Source: Acidimicrobiaceae bacterium (GTDB taxonomy: Bacteria > Actinomycetota > Acidimicrobiia > Acidimicrobiales > Salinilacustritrichaceae). From it: DNA of 6,429 nt. The position numbers and the translations under genes are program-made. The stretch lies in the NCBI GenBank assembly GCA_003476595.1, contig DMTU01000082.1, positions 1-6,429 of the forward strand, read 5' to 3'. Each line of letters opens with the position of its first letter. Positions within the stretch are counted from its first letter, which is position 1. The notes under the pieces are model-generated. The model was not told where the DNA came from and made no database searches. It was given only the letters and a program-made list of their open reading frames with translations. Shown here in pieces: positions 1 to 5,657 of the stretch.

Positions 1-791
1 ATGAAGCTGGACAGCACGTTGAGCAGGGTCGTCTTGCCCGAGCCGGTGCCGCCGCTGACGAGGATGTTCAGCTTGGCGTGGACGCAGGCCGCGATCATGT
101 AGAGCGACTCGACCGAGGCCGAGCCCTTCTCGATGAGGTCCTCGGCGGTGAACTTCTTCGCCGCGAACTTGCGGATGGTCAGCGAGGAGCCGTCCACCGC
201 CAACGGGGGGATCACCGCGCAGACGCGGGAGCCGTCGGGCAGGCGGGCATCGACCATGGGCGAGGACTCGTCGATGCGACGACCGAGCGGGGCCACGATG
301 CGGTTGATGACCTTGCGCAGGCTCTCCTCGTCGCTGAAGTTGATCGAGGCGACCTGGAGCTTGCCGTCCTTCTCGATGTAGATCGAGCGGGTGCCGTTCA
401 CCATGATCTCGGAGACCGAGTCGTCCGAGAGCAGGGGCTGGATCGGGCCGTAGCCGAGGAGGTCGGCGGCGATGACGTCGACCAGGCGCTGGCGCTCGTC
501 CTCGGCGAGGGGGATGTCCTCGGCGGCGAGGACCTTGACCATCTCGCCCCGGGCCATGCGCTTGAGCTCGTCGTCGTCGACGTCGGGCTCACCGACCCGG
601 TTGCCGAGGGCGAGGAGCAGCGCGTCCTGCACCTTCTGGCGCAGCCCGGAGAAGGACTCGGACTCCATCAGCGCGGCGGTCATCGCCACGTTGGATGCGT
701 GGTCGGCGGTGACCTCCTCGAACGACAGGTCGGGGAAGTCGAGCTCGAAGTCCCCCTCGGTCGCGGCCCGGACGCGCTCTCCCAGCTTCAT
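1..791 (-). CDS. cpaF: Tad/Flp pilus secretion ATPase CpaF (TadA), C-terminus cut by window edge
   Basis: This is a secretion ATPase of the type II/IV superfamily, CpaF/TadA branch. In this family a cytoplasmic hexamer hydrolyses ATP to drive assembly of Flp-type pili. The visible 263 residues begin at the ATG at 791-789 (MKLGERVRAA). They contain the characteristic N-domain stretch LGYGPIQPLL..D..VSEIMVNG at about 112-133, RRIDESSPMVDARLPDGSRV at about 171-190, and the Walker A motif GGTGSGKT at 247-254. The reading frame runs off the left edge, so Walker B, the Asp and His boxes and roughly the last third are not visible. The start follows the cpaE stop codon by only 2 nt (TGA-TC-ATG), which suggests translational coupling and one cpaB-cpaE-cpaF transcript. 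The assignment to CpaF rather than a PilB/GspE ATPase rests on these motifs and on the neighbours. Confidence 0.93.
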   Translation of the reverse strand, partial: MKLGERVRAATEGDFELDFPDLSFEEVTADHASNVAMTAALMESESFSGLRQKVQDALLLALGNRVGEPDVDDDELKRMARGEMVKVLAAEDIPLAEDERQRLVDVIAADLLGYGPIQPLLSDDSVSEIMVNGTRSIYIEKDGKLQVASINFSDEESLRKVINRIVAPLGRRIDESSPMVDARLPDGSRVCAVIPPLAVDGSSLTIRKFAAKKFTAEDLIEKGSASVESLYMIAACVHAKLNILVSGGTGSGKTTLLNVLSSF

Positions 792-793
792 GA

Positions 794-1621
794 TCAGCCC
801 TTCCGCTTGAACAGGCGCGAGGCGGGCTTGCCGCCCCGGTGGTCTTTGTCGTCGTCGGTGACGAACTGCTCGACGAGGTGCTCGAAGGCCCGCACCAGCT
901 CCGGGTTGCGGCCCGACTCCATGACGGGGATGCCGTCGTTGGTGGCCAGCACCATGTCGATCGAGCTCGGCACCCGCACGTCGACCGGCCGGCCGATGGT
1001 GCGCTCGAGCTGGCCGATGTCGACCCCGACCTTGGCGTTGCTGCGGTTCAGGACCAGCACCCGTCGGGCGCTGGTGAGCCCGACCACGTCGAGCGCCTCG
1101 AGGGCCTTCTTGAGGCCCCGGATGGAGGGGACCTCGGTCGAGCAGATCATCACCATGTCGGTCGAGACGTCGAGCGCCGACAGCACCCGCTCGCTCAGGC
1201 CCGGGTCGGTGTCGACGATCACGTACCGGAAGGAGCGGTGCAGCGCACGGAGCACGCCGGTGACGTGGTCGGCGGTGATCTCGTCGGCCTCGGCCGGGCT
1301 GAGCGGGGCGCAGAGGGTGTAGAGGCCCGAGGGGTGGCTGGTGAGGGACAGCTTCACCTGGGCGCTGTCCACCGGCCAGGACCGGGCCAGGTCGATGATC
1401 GTGGAGGTCGGCTGGAGGCGCATGTTGGACGCCACGTCGCCGAACTGGAGGTCGAGGTCCACCAGGACCACCTCGCGGGGGTACCGCTTGGCCAGGCCCA
1501 CGGCGAGGTTGGTGGCCGACGACGTCTTCCCGGCGCCGCCCTTGGGCGACAGGATCGTGATGATCCGGCTGGGGTCGGCCGCCACCTCCTCAGGTGGTGA
1601 GGTCAACGTCGTGGCTCCCAT
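794..1621 (-). CDS. cpaE: CpaE/TadZ-like MinD-family ATPase of the Tad pilus locus
   Basis: This 275-residue P-loop ATPase belongs to the ParA/MinD superfamily. TadZ/CpaE members localise the Tad pilus machine at the membrane or pole. Visible motifs are the deviant Walker A KGGAGKTS at 27-34, switch I/A' VVLVDLDLQFGD at 51-62, and Walker B YVIVDTDPG at 133-141. Two later stretches are typical of CpaE: LNRSNAKVGV at 191-200 and PSSIDMVLATNDGIPV at 218-233. Only about 18 residues precede the ATPase core, so the receiver-like N-terminal domain of the longer proteobacterial CpaE/TadZ proteins is absent. The ATG at 1621-1619 follows the cpaB stop with a 1-nt gap (TGA-G-ATG), and the gene ends 2 nt before cpaF. 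The C-terminus is basic (SRLFKRKG). A general MinD/Ssd-like role is the alternative, but the flanking cpaB and cpaF make the Tad role most likely. Confidence 0.9.
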   Translation of the reverse strand: MGATTLTSPPEEVAADPSRIITILSPKGGAGKTSSATNLAVGLAKRYPREVVLVDLDLQFGDVASNMRLQPTSTIIDLARSWPVDSAQVKLSLTSHPSGLYTLCAPLSPAEADEITADHVTGVLRALHRSFRYVIVDTDPGLSERVLSALDVSTDMVMICSTEVPSIRGLKKALEALDVVGLTSARRVLVLNRSNAKVGVDIGQLERTIGRPVDVRVPSSIDMVLATNDGIPVMESGRNPELVRAFEHLVEQFVTDDDKDHRGGKPASRLFKRKG

Positions 1622-1622
1622 C

Positions 1623-2420
1623 TCAGCCGAAGATCCGGTCGGCGGTCTGCACAGCGGTGCCCGATTCGTCGGCGTCGGCGGGCTCGATGGCCAGCCAGAT
1701 GTCGCCGTTCTTCGAGGCGTAGACGACCCGCTCGGCGGCGGCGGCGTCGAGGGCCAGCGTCACGTACAACTGGCCGACCGGGGTGGGGGCACGGTTGTCC
1801 GTGGTCGCACCCTGGGCGGCGGCCTCGGGCACCGGGGCGCCCTGGACGTTGGTGACCAGCAGCTTGTGGAGCAGGAAGCCCGACACGTTCTCGCCGGCGA
1901 CGGGCTGGCCGTCGGGACCGACGGCGCCGTCGCTCTGGAACTGGTCGAAGGAGGCGATGAGGCCGACGAGGTCGCCCGGTCGCACCGTGCCGCCGACGGC
2001 CCGGATCGGGTCGAGGGGGATGGTGATCTCGAGCAGGCCCTCGGGCACCGCCACGGAGCCGCCGCCCCGGCCGACGCGGGCCTGGAGGGCGTTGAACTCG
2101 GTGGCGTCGACCAGGCGGCTGGCCGTGAGCTGCTCGCCCTCGACCAGGTCGACGGCGGTGACCATGCCGTCGGCCTCGCTCAGGCTGGCCAGCGCACCAC
2201 CGGTCTGCACCTTCACCGGCACCGCCTCGACCCGCAGGTACTGCTGCAGCTCGTTGGCCGCGGTGCCGGCGGGCACCGACGAGTTGAGGACGAGCACGTC
2301 CACCAGCTCCTCGCCGGCCAGCGCCCGGTCCTCTGCGGTGCTCACGTACTTCACCAGGGCGAAGGTGCCCAGGGCCACCAACAAGACGGCACCGATGAGA
2401 CTTGCGCGCTTCTTCTTCAC
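1623..2420 (-). CDS. cpaB: Flp pilus assembly protein CpaB/RcpC (SAF domain)
   Basis: This 265-residue membrane-anchored protein of the CpaB/RcpC family is a Flp/Tad pilus assembly component acting outside the cytoplasmic membrane. The N-terminus is basic (MKKKR) and followed by one hydrophobic segment at about 7-24. A SAF-type domain follows at about 39-105, including LVLNSSVPAGT and VDLVEGEQLTASRL. The RcpC domain is at about 124-247, with the signature IPLDPIRAVGGTVRPGDLVGLIASFD at 134-159 and the closing LALDAAAAERVVYASKNGDIWLAIEP at 222-247. The start codon is GTG (2420-2418), supported by a strong Shine-Dalgarno GGGAGAG three bases upstream. It is the first visible gene of the cpaB-cpaE-cpaF run. 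No secretin gene (cpaC/rcpA) lies between it and cpaE, as expected in a cell without an outer membrane. Confidence 0.9.
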   Translation of the reverse strand: MKKKRASLIGAVLLVALGTFALVKYVSTAEDRALAGEELVDVLVLNSSVPAGTAANELQQYLRVEAVPVKVQTGGALASLSEADGMVTAVDLVEGEQLTASRLVDATEFNALQARVGRGGGSVAVPEGLLEITIPLDPIRAVGGTVRPGDLVGLIASFDQFQSDGAVGPDGQPVAGENVSGFLLHKLLVTNVQGAPVPEAAAQGATTDNRAPTPVGQLYVTLALDAAAAERVVYASKNGDIWLAIEPADADESGTAVQTADRIFG

Positions 2421-2423
2421 GTT

Positions 2424-2430
2424 CTCTCCC
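2424..2430 (-). promoter_or_regulatory. Ribosome binding site of cpaB
   Basis: On the minus strand GGGAGAG lies 3 nt before the GTG codon at 2420. It is the best Shine-Dalgarno match in the window and decides the non-ATG start of cpaB. By contrast, the ferredoxin, tetR, SCP2 and exporter genes lack convincing sites. Confidence 0.75.
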
Positions 2431-2475
2431 GAGGTTCGCGGGGCTGCTCCTCAGAAGTCATCGGCCGCCCGAGCA

Positions 2476-2492
2476 GAATCTGAAGCAGATTC
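2476..2492. promoter_or_regulatory. Perfect 17-bp palindrome upstream of cpaB (possible operator)
   Basis: GAATCTG-AAG-CAGATTC has two perfect 7-bp arms and a 3-nt centre. It lies 55 bp upstream of the cpaB GTG and downstream of the ferredoxin gene on the same strand. It is a relatively AT-rich island in very GC-rich DNA. No T-run follows on either strand, so an intrinsic terminator is less likely than a protein-binding site or an mRNA leader hairpin. I found no convincing -10/-35 pair here, so the link to cpaB transcription is inferred from position only. Confidence 0.4.
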
Positions 2493-2513
2493 CGACAACG
2501 ACCGTCTCAGCGG

Positions 2514-2530
2514 TTCCGGCAGAACCGGAA
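2514..2530. terminator. Small hairpin downstream of the ferredoxin gene
   Basis: TTCCGG and CCGGAA form a perfect 6-bp stem around the loop CAGAA. An overlapping alternative pairing is CGGTTC (2511-2516) with GAACCG (2522-2527). The hairpin lies 39 bp past the ferredoxin stop codon, where that transcript could end before the pilus genes. It has no T-tract, so it could equally be incidental structure. Confidence 0.3.
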
Positions 2531-2568
2531 GCGGCGGGCCCGTGGCAGGACGTGACAGCCCGGTTCGA

Positions 2569-2889
2569 CTATCGGTACGGGTCGTCCTCGAGGGGGGCGT
2601 CCCACCAGTCCAGCGGGGTCTCCATGCCGTCCTCGACCGGGTGGATGCAGTCCACCGGGCAGGGGTCGACGCACTTGAGGCAGCCCGAGCACAGCTCGGG
2701 GATGATGACCACGTCGATGCCGTGGTTGAAGATCGCGCCGAAGTGCGGCGGGCAGTGCCGGATGCACGTGTCGCAGTTGATGCAGATCGACATGTCGATG
2801 TGCAGGGCCGGGTTCTGCCACTTGGGGTTGCGCTCGCGGTTGGCCATCCGCTCGGCGCGGGTGCTGGCGCTGCTGACGGTCCCCTCCAT
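2569..2889 (-). CDS. 2x[4Fe-4S] bacterial-type ferredoxin
   Basis: This is a small soluble electron carrier of 106 residues. It has two complete cluster-binding motifs: C36-x2-C39-x2-C42-x3-C46-P and C67-x2-C70-x2-C73-x3-C77-P, plus an extra Cys at 81. This pattern predicts two [4Fe-4S] clusters. The first ~30 residues (to NPALHID) are a polar extension, and the tail is acidic and tryptophan-containing (DWWDAPLEDDPYR). The redox partner is unknown, and no oxidoreductase or P450 gene lies next to it. The ATG at 2889 is preferred because a TACCGT -10-like hexamer sits at the right distance for an almost leaderless transcript. Met15 (2847) is an alternative start. The gene diverges from the TetR gene and shares its 69-bp control region, so control by that regulator is likely. 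It is separated from the downstream pilus genes by 148 bp. Confidence 0.9.
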   Translation of the reverse strand: MEGTVSSASTRAERMANRERNPKWQNPALHIDMSICINCDTCIRHCPPHFGAIFNHGIDVVIIPELCSGCLKCVDPCPVDCIHPVEDGMETPLDWWDAPLEDDPYR

Positions 2890-2898
2890 CGCCCGGCG

Positions 2899-2927
2899 AC
2901 GGTAGCACCTGCGGACCGGTGCTTGAC
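2899..2927 (-). promoter_or_regulatory. Predicted ferredoxin promoter
   Basis: Read on the minus strand, TACCGT (2904-2899) matches the actinobacterial TANNNT -10 pattern. It is preceded at 17 bp by GTCAAG (2927-2922), a weak -35 that lies inside the operator palindrome. The predicted transcript would begin near 2892, only about 3 nt before the ATG. This is inferred from pattern and spacing only. Confidence 0.4.
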
Positions 2928-2939
2928 CTGGCGGTCAAG
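2922..2939. promoter_or_regulatory. TetR-type operator 1, between ferredoxin and tetR
   Basis: CTTGACC-TGGC-GGTCAAG is an 18-bp inverted repeat with perfect 7-bp arms. It lies between divergent ferredoxin and tetR genes, the classic position for an autoregulated TetR-family operator. It covers the -35 elements predicted for both directions. The same arms with the same 4-bp spacing recur at 5641-5658 upstream of the MFS exporter, which makes chance very unlikely. That the neighbouring TetR protein binds it is inference. Confidence 0.75.
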
Positions 2940-2952
2940 GGGGCGGGACACT
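2923..2952 (+). promoter_or_regulatory. Predicted tetR promoter, leaderless
   Basis: TTGACC (2923-2928) is a near-consensus -35 within the operator. GACACT (2947-2952) lies 18 bp downstream and ends exactly 6 nt before the GTG at 2959, so transcription would start on the start codon itself. The -10 is weak (A at position 2, T at position 6). A repressor on the operator would block the -35. Confidence 0.45.
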
Positions 2953-2958
2953 CTGCGG

Positions 2959-3627
2959 GTGCCCGAGTCGACCGCCGCTGCGCGCCCGGGTCCCACCTCG
3001 CCCGCCGACCCGGATCGCCAGCTGACGACCCAGGGCCGCGAGCGCAAGCAGCAGCTGGTGGACTGCGCAGCCCAGCTGTTCACCGAGCGGGGCTTCGCCG
3101 AGACCCGCATCAAGGACATCGTCGATGCCGCCGGGGTGGCCAAGGGCCTGTTCTACTGGTACTTCGAGAACAAAGAAGCCCTCTTCGCCGAGGTCGCGGC
3201 CGACATCCGCCTGCGGCTGCGCAAGCACCAGGCCTCGGCCATCGACCCCGAGGCCGACCCCCTGCGCCAGATCCGCCAGGGCGCGCAGGCGAGCGTGCAG
3301 TTCATGGCCGAGAACGCCCACTTCTTCTCGCTGCTCGAGGTGGAGACCGGGGCCGTCACCGAGGCGTCCCGCCGCAAGGGCACGGCCCAGCACATCAGCG
3401 ACGTGCGCACCATCATCCTGCGGGGCCAGGACGCCGGCGTGATCGTCGACGAGGAGCCCGACCTGCTCGCCCTCGCCGTGGTCGGCACCGTCGGCTACCA
3501 CAGCCACCACCACCGCACCGGGCGCACCAACGTCGGCATCGAGGACCTGTCCCGGTTCGTGGCCCGCTCGGTCGTGAAGGTGCTGGCCGCGGACGACGCC
3601 GCAGCCGCTGCTGCGCTCGCCGAGTAG
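2959..3627 (+). CDS. TetR/AcrR-family transcriptional regulator
   Basis: This is a 222-residue one-component regulator, normally a dimeric ligand-responsive repressor. After a disordered-looking ~25-residue Pro/Ala-rich start comes the TetR DNA-binding domain at about 29-76: RKQQLVDCAAQLFTERGF, then TRIKDIVDAAGVAKGLFYWYFENKEAL, with the HTH at about 50-69. The C-terminal ligand/dimer domain is not diagnostic of a known subfamily. It has a histidine cluster at 181-185 (HSHHH) and a run of alanines near the end. I chose the GTG at 2959 because it directly follows the operator and fits a leaderless promoter. The frame is open further upstream, but only across the operator and antisense to the ferredoxin and cpaB genes. 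Its likely targets, by the repeated operator, are its own gene, the ferredoxin and the MFS exporter. The ligand is unknown. Confidence 0.92.
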   Translation: MPESTAAARPGPTSPADPDRQLTTQGRERKQQLVDCAAQLFTERGFAETRIKDIVDAAGVAKGLFYWYFENKEALFAEVAADIRLRLRKHQASAIDPEADPLRQIRQGAQASVQFMAENAHFFSLLEVETGAVTEASRRKGTAQHISDVRTIILRGQDAGVIVDEEPDLLALAVVGTVGYHSHHHRTGRTNVGIEDLSRFVARSVVKVLAADDAAAAAALAE

Positions 3628-3631
3628 CCGG

Positions 3632-3637
3632 TACATT
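3632..3637 (+). promoter_or_regulatory. Predicted -10 element of the SCP2 gene, leaderless
   Basis: TACATT occupies -12 to -7 relative to the ATG at 3644, the spacing expected if transcription begins at the A of the start codon. It sits in the 16-bp gap after tetR, which contains no Shine-Dalgarno sequence. No good -35 is visible. Readthrough from tetR is also possible. Confidence 0.4.
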
Positions 3638-3643
3638 CCGGTC

Positions 3644-4051
3644 ATGTCGAAGCACGAGTTCCTGTCCGAGGAGTGGATCGCCGCGGCCCAGGCCATCCGC
3701 GAGGACTACGCCGGCCAGGCCACCACCGCTCCGCCCCCGATGAAGATGAACGTCGTCATCACCGAGGTCCCCTTCGACGAGAGCACCATGGACGCCCACA
3801 TCGACACCACCGATGGTGAGATGAGCCTCGACATGGGACACCTCGACAGCGCCGACCTCACCGTCACCGTCGACTACGCCACGGCCAAGGCGATCTTCAT
3901 CGACCAGGACCAGCAGGCCAGCATGCAGGCCTTCATGGCCGGCAAGATCAAGGTCCAGGGCGACATGACCAAGATGATGGCCATGCAGACCGTCCAGCCC
4001 GACCCGGCCCAGGTCGAGATGGCGAGCAAGATCGCCGAGATCACGGCTTGA
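3644..4051 (+). CDS. SCP2 sterol-binding-domain protein
   Basis: This 135-residue cytoplasmic protein consists essentially of one SCP2-like domain, a fold with a hydrophobic cavity that binds sterols, fatty acyl chains or similar lipids. The family signature is clear at 94-112: MQAFMAGKIKVQGDM followed by TKMM. Before it come the beta-strand segments VVITEVPFDE and AHIDTTDGEMSLDMG and the strand DLTVTVDYATAKAIFID at about 71-87. The first ~33 residues are a polar lead with FLSEEWIAAAQAI. There is no signal peptide. It starts 16 nt after tetR on the same strand, so it may be cotranscribed with it or use its own leaderless promoter. Its stop codon lies inside a large terminator hairpin shared with the convergent exporter gene. 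The bound lipid cannot be told from sequence. Confidence 0.88.
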   Translation: MSKHEFLSEEWIAAAQAIREDYAGQATTAPPPMKMNVVITEVPFDESTMDAHIDTTDGEMSLDMGHLDSADLTVTVDYATAKAIFIDQDQQASMQAFMAGKIKVQGDMTKMMAMQTVQPDPAQVEMASKIAEITA

Positions 4052-4078
4052 GCAGGCCCTGAGGGCCTTGGCTCAAGC
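4046..4078. terminator. Bidirectional terminator hairpin between convergent genes
   Basis: The outer arms GCTTGAGC (4046-4053) and GCTCAAGC (4071-4078) pair over 8 bp. The inner arms AGGCCC (4054-4059) and GGGCCT (4063-4068) pair over 6 bp around a TGA loop, with a 2-nt TG bulge. The stem contains the stop codons of both the SCP2 gene (4049-4051) and the MFS gene (4075-4073). There is almost no T-tract (TT on the plus strand), which is common for hairpin terminators in high-GC actinobacteria. Confidence 0.7.
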
Positions 4079-5623
4079 TTGACGGATGCTCCGCATCCGT
4101 CCTGGCGCCATGATCGGGCTCCGCGTCTCGCGCACGACCGAGCTGCGGACGAAGAAGGCGAAGGCCAGGCCCAGGGCGGCCGCGGCCGCGCCGACCAGGT
4201 AGGCCTCGCTGTAGGAGGCCTCGGCGCCGACCGCGCCGGCGCGGGCCGCCTGGGTCGACTGCATGACCTGGATCCCGACGACCACGCCGAACTGGGTCAT
4301 CATCTGCTGGGTGGCCCCGACCACGCCGAGGTCGTCGTCGTCGACTGCGTTGGCGATGGCGGCCACCAGGGCGGGCGCCGACATGCCCAGGCCGATGCCG
4401 GAGAGCCCGAGGAAGCCGACGACGAGCAGGTCGGACGACCCGGCCCCGAGCGAGGCCATGCCGAACATCGAGGCGAGCACGGCCGCGGCACCGCCGACCG
4501 CCGCGAAGCGCTCACCGGTGCGGGCCGCGAGGTAGCCCATCATCGGGCCGGCGACGGCGAACGCCAGCGGGCGGGCGATGAGCAGCGACCCGGTCTTGGC
4601 CTCGCCGTAGCCGAAGATGTCCTGCAGGAACAGCGGCGTGATGATGAACCCGCCCATGTAGGCGAAGTTCGTGAAGACCTGGGTGAGGATCGGGATCGAG
4701 AAGTTGCGGCGGCGCAGGTACTCCAGCGGCAGCAGCGGGGCCGCAGCCCGCGACTCGACCCGGACGAACAGCCACAGCACCACGGGCGTGAGGGCGAATG
4801 CGCCGAGCACCAGCGGTGAGGTCCAGCCGACGACCGGGCCCCGGTTGACGGCGAGGAGGAAGGCGGTGGCGGCGGCGGCCAGGGTGCCGGCGCCGGCCAG
4901 GTCGAAGCGGGCCGAGGGGATCTTGTCGGTCTCGGGCAGCACGACCAGGGCGAGGACGAGGGCGGCGATGGTGAGGGGCACCTGGCCGGCGAAGATCCAG
5001 CGCCAGCCGAAGGCCTCCACGATCGGACCGCCGGCGACGACGCCGACGACCGGGCCGCCGGCGCCGACCATGGTCCAGTAGCCCATCGCCTGGGCCCGGC
5101 GCTCCTTGGGGAAGAGCCGGTTGATGAGGGCGAGCGACGTCGGCCCCACCGCGGCGCCGGTCGCCGCCCCGAGGATGCGGAACGCGAGCAGCGACGGCGC
5201 GTCCCACGCCACCGCGGTGAGGGCGGCGAAGACGATGACGGCCACCATCGACCACGCGTAGACGCGGCGGTGCCCCCGCAGGTCGCCGAGCTTGCCGGCG
5301 CTCGGGCCGAAGATGGCGAAGGCCAGGATCGGCCCGGTGACCAGCCAGGTCAGGGTCGACTCGTCGGAGCCCAGGTCACCGGCGATGCGCGGGATCGACA
5401 CCGACAGGATCGTGATGGTGAAGCCGACGCTGAACAGGCCGAGCAGCACCGTCGTGAGCACCACCCACGGGTACTTCGGGGACCGGCTGGCCCGGTCGTG
5501 CACCCGCTGGCGCAGCAGCAGCGACCACGGCATCACCGCGACCTCGTCGGCACCGGGCGCGTCGATGCTCAGCTCGTCGAGGTGCGCGCCGGGTCCACCT
5601 GGTTCGCGCCGTTCGCCGTCCAC
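4073..5623 (-). CDS. MFS transporter, DHA2 (EmrB/QacA-like, 14-TM) drug/metabolite exporter
   Basis: This 516-residue integral membrane protein is predicted to export small hydrophobic or amphipathic compounds by proton antiport. A ~50-residue hydrophilic N-terminus precedes TM1 (about 52-74, with the ILSVSIPRIAGDLG end typical of the family). Motif A between TM2 and TM3 is GKLGDLRGHRRV at 110-121. Motif C in TM5 is GAGGPVVGVVAGGP at about 187-200. Further hydrophobic segments total about 14, which fits DHA2 rather than the 12-TM DHA1 family. The late segment with DDDDLGVVGATQQMMTQFG is also DHA2-like. The start is GTG (5623-5621); no earlier start exists before an in-frame stop, and Met31 is an alternative. 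The upstream operator matches the one at tetR, so repression by that TetR protein is likely. The substrate is unknown. Confidence 0.92.
   Translation of the reverse strand: MDGERREPGGPGAHLDELSIDAPGADEVAVMPWSLLLRQRVHDRASRSPKYPWVVLTTVLLGLFSVGFTITILSVSIPRIAGDLGSDESTLTWLVTGPILAFAIFGPSAGKLGDLRGHRRVYAWSMVAVIVFAALTAVAWDAPSLLAFRILGAATGAAVGPTSLALINRLFPKERRAQAMGYWTMVGAGGPVVGVVAGGPIVEAFGWRWIFAGQVPLTIAALVLALVVLPETDKIPSARFDLAGAGTLAAAATAFLLAVNRGPVVGWTSPLVLGAFALTPVVLWLFVRVESRAAAPLLPLEYLRRRNFSIPILTQVFTNFAYMGGFIITPLFLQDIFGYGEAKTGSLLIARPLAFAVAGPMMGYLAARTGERFAAVGGAAAVLASMFGMASLGAGSSDLLVVGFLGLSGIGLGMSAPALVAAIANAVDDDDLGVVGATQQMMTQFGVVVGIQVMQSTQAARAGAVGAEASYSEAYLVGAAAAALGLAFAFFVRSSVVRETRSPIMAPGRMRSIRQA
4081..4101. 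terminator. Second hairpin in the 3' end of the MFS gene
   Basis: GACGGATGC and GCATCCGTC form a perfect 9-bp stem with loop TCC, 2 bp beyond the first terminator hairpin. It lies inside the last codons of the MFS gene (RMRSIRQ). For the plus-strand SCP2 transcript it would act as a tandem, back-up terminator. For the MFS mRNA it is a 3'-end structure. Confidence 0.5.
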
Positions 5624-5630
5624 GTCGTCG

Positions 5631-5657
5631 ACGCTATCGACTTGACCGGTGGGTCAA
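5631..5657 (-). promoter_or_regulatory. Predicted MFS exporter promoter
   Basis: On the minus strand TTGACC (5657-5652), the arm of the operator, serves as -35. TAGCGT (5636-5631) fits the TANNNT -10 pattern, although the 15-bp spacer is short. The predicted start near 5624 leaves a leader of about 1 nt before the GTG at 5623. No Shine-Dalgarno sequence is present. Confidence 0.4.

Noticed and set aside
534..540. Additional CTTGACC half-site
   Set aside because: It is a single arm inside cpaF coding sequence with no matching GGTCAAG partner at the right distance, so it is probably coincidental.
78..1322. Long plus-strand open frame (414 codons) opposite cpaF and cpaE
   Set aside because: It is antisense to recognisable Walker motifs of CpaF and CpaE. 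Its translation is Arg/Asp/Val/Gly-rich and low in complexity, as expected for a shadow frame in very GC-rich DNA.
1341..2483. Long plus-strand open frame opposite cpaE and cpaB
   Set aside because: It has no domain-like pattern and lies antisense to the clear RcpC signature of CpaB.
1783..2958. Upstream extension of the tetR reading frame (would give a 614-residue protein)
   Set aside because: The extension is antisense to cpaB and the ferredoxin gene and crosses the operator. The GTG at 2959 gives a normal 222-residue TetR protein.
2571..3143. Minus-strand open frames overlapping the ferredoxin and antisense to the 5' part of tetR
   Set aside because: They are shadow frames. The ferredoxin frame has two complete cysteine cluster motifs and the plus strand has the TetR domain.
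2919..3743. Open frame overlapping tetR in another plus-strand frame
   Set aside because: It is Arg/Pro/Ala/Gly-rich with no domain signature, while the TetR frame has a clear HTH domain.
4079..4819. Plus-strand open frame opposite the MFS gene
   Set aside because: It is rich in Gly/Arg/Asp/His with no hydrophobic or domain pattern, and is antisense to a well-supported 14-TM transporter.
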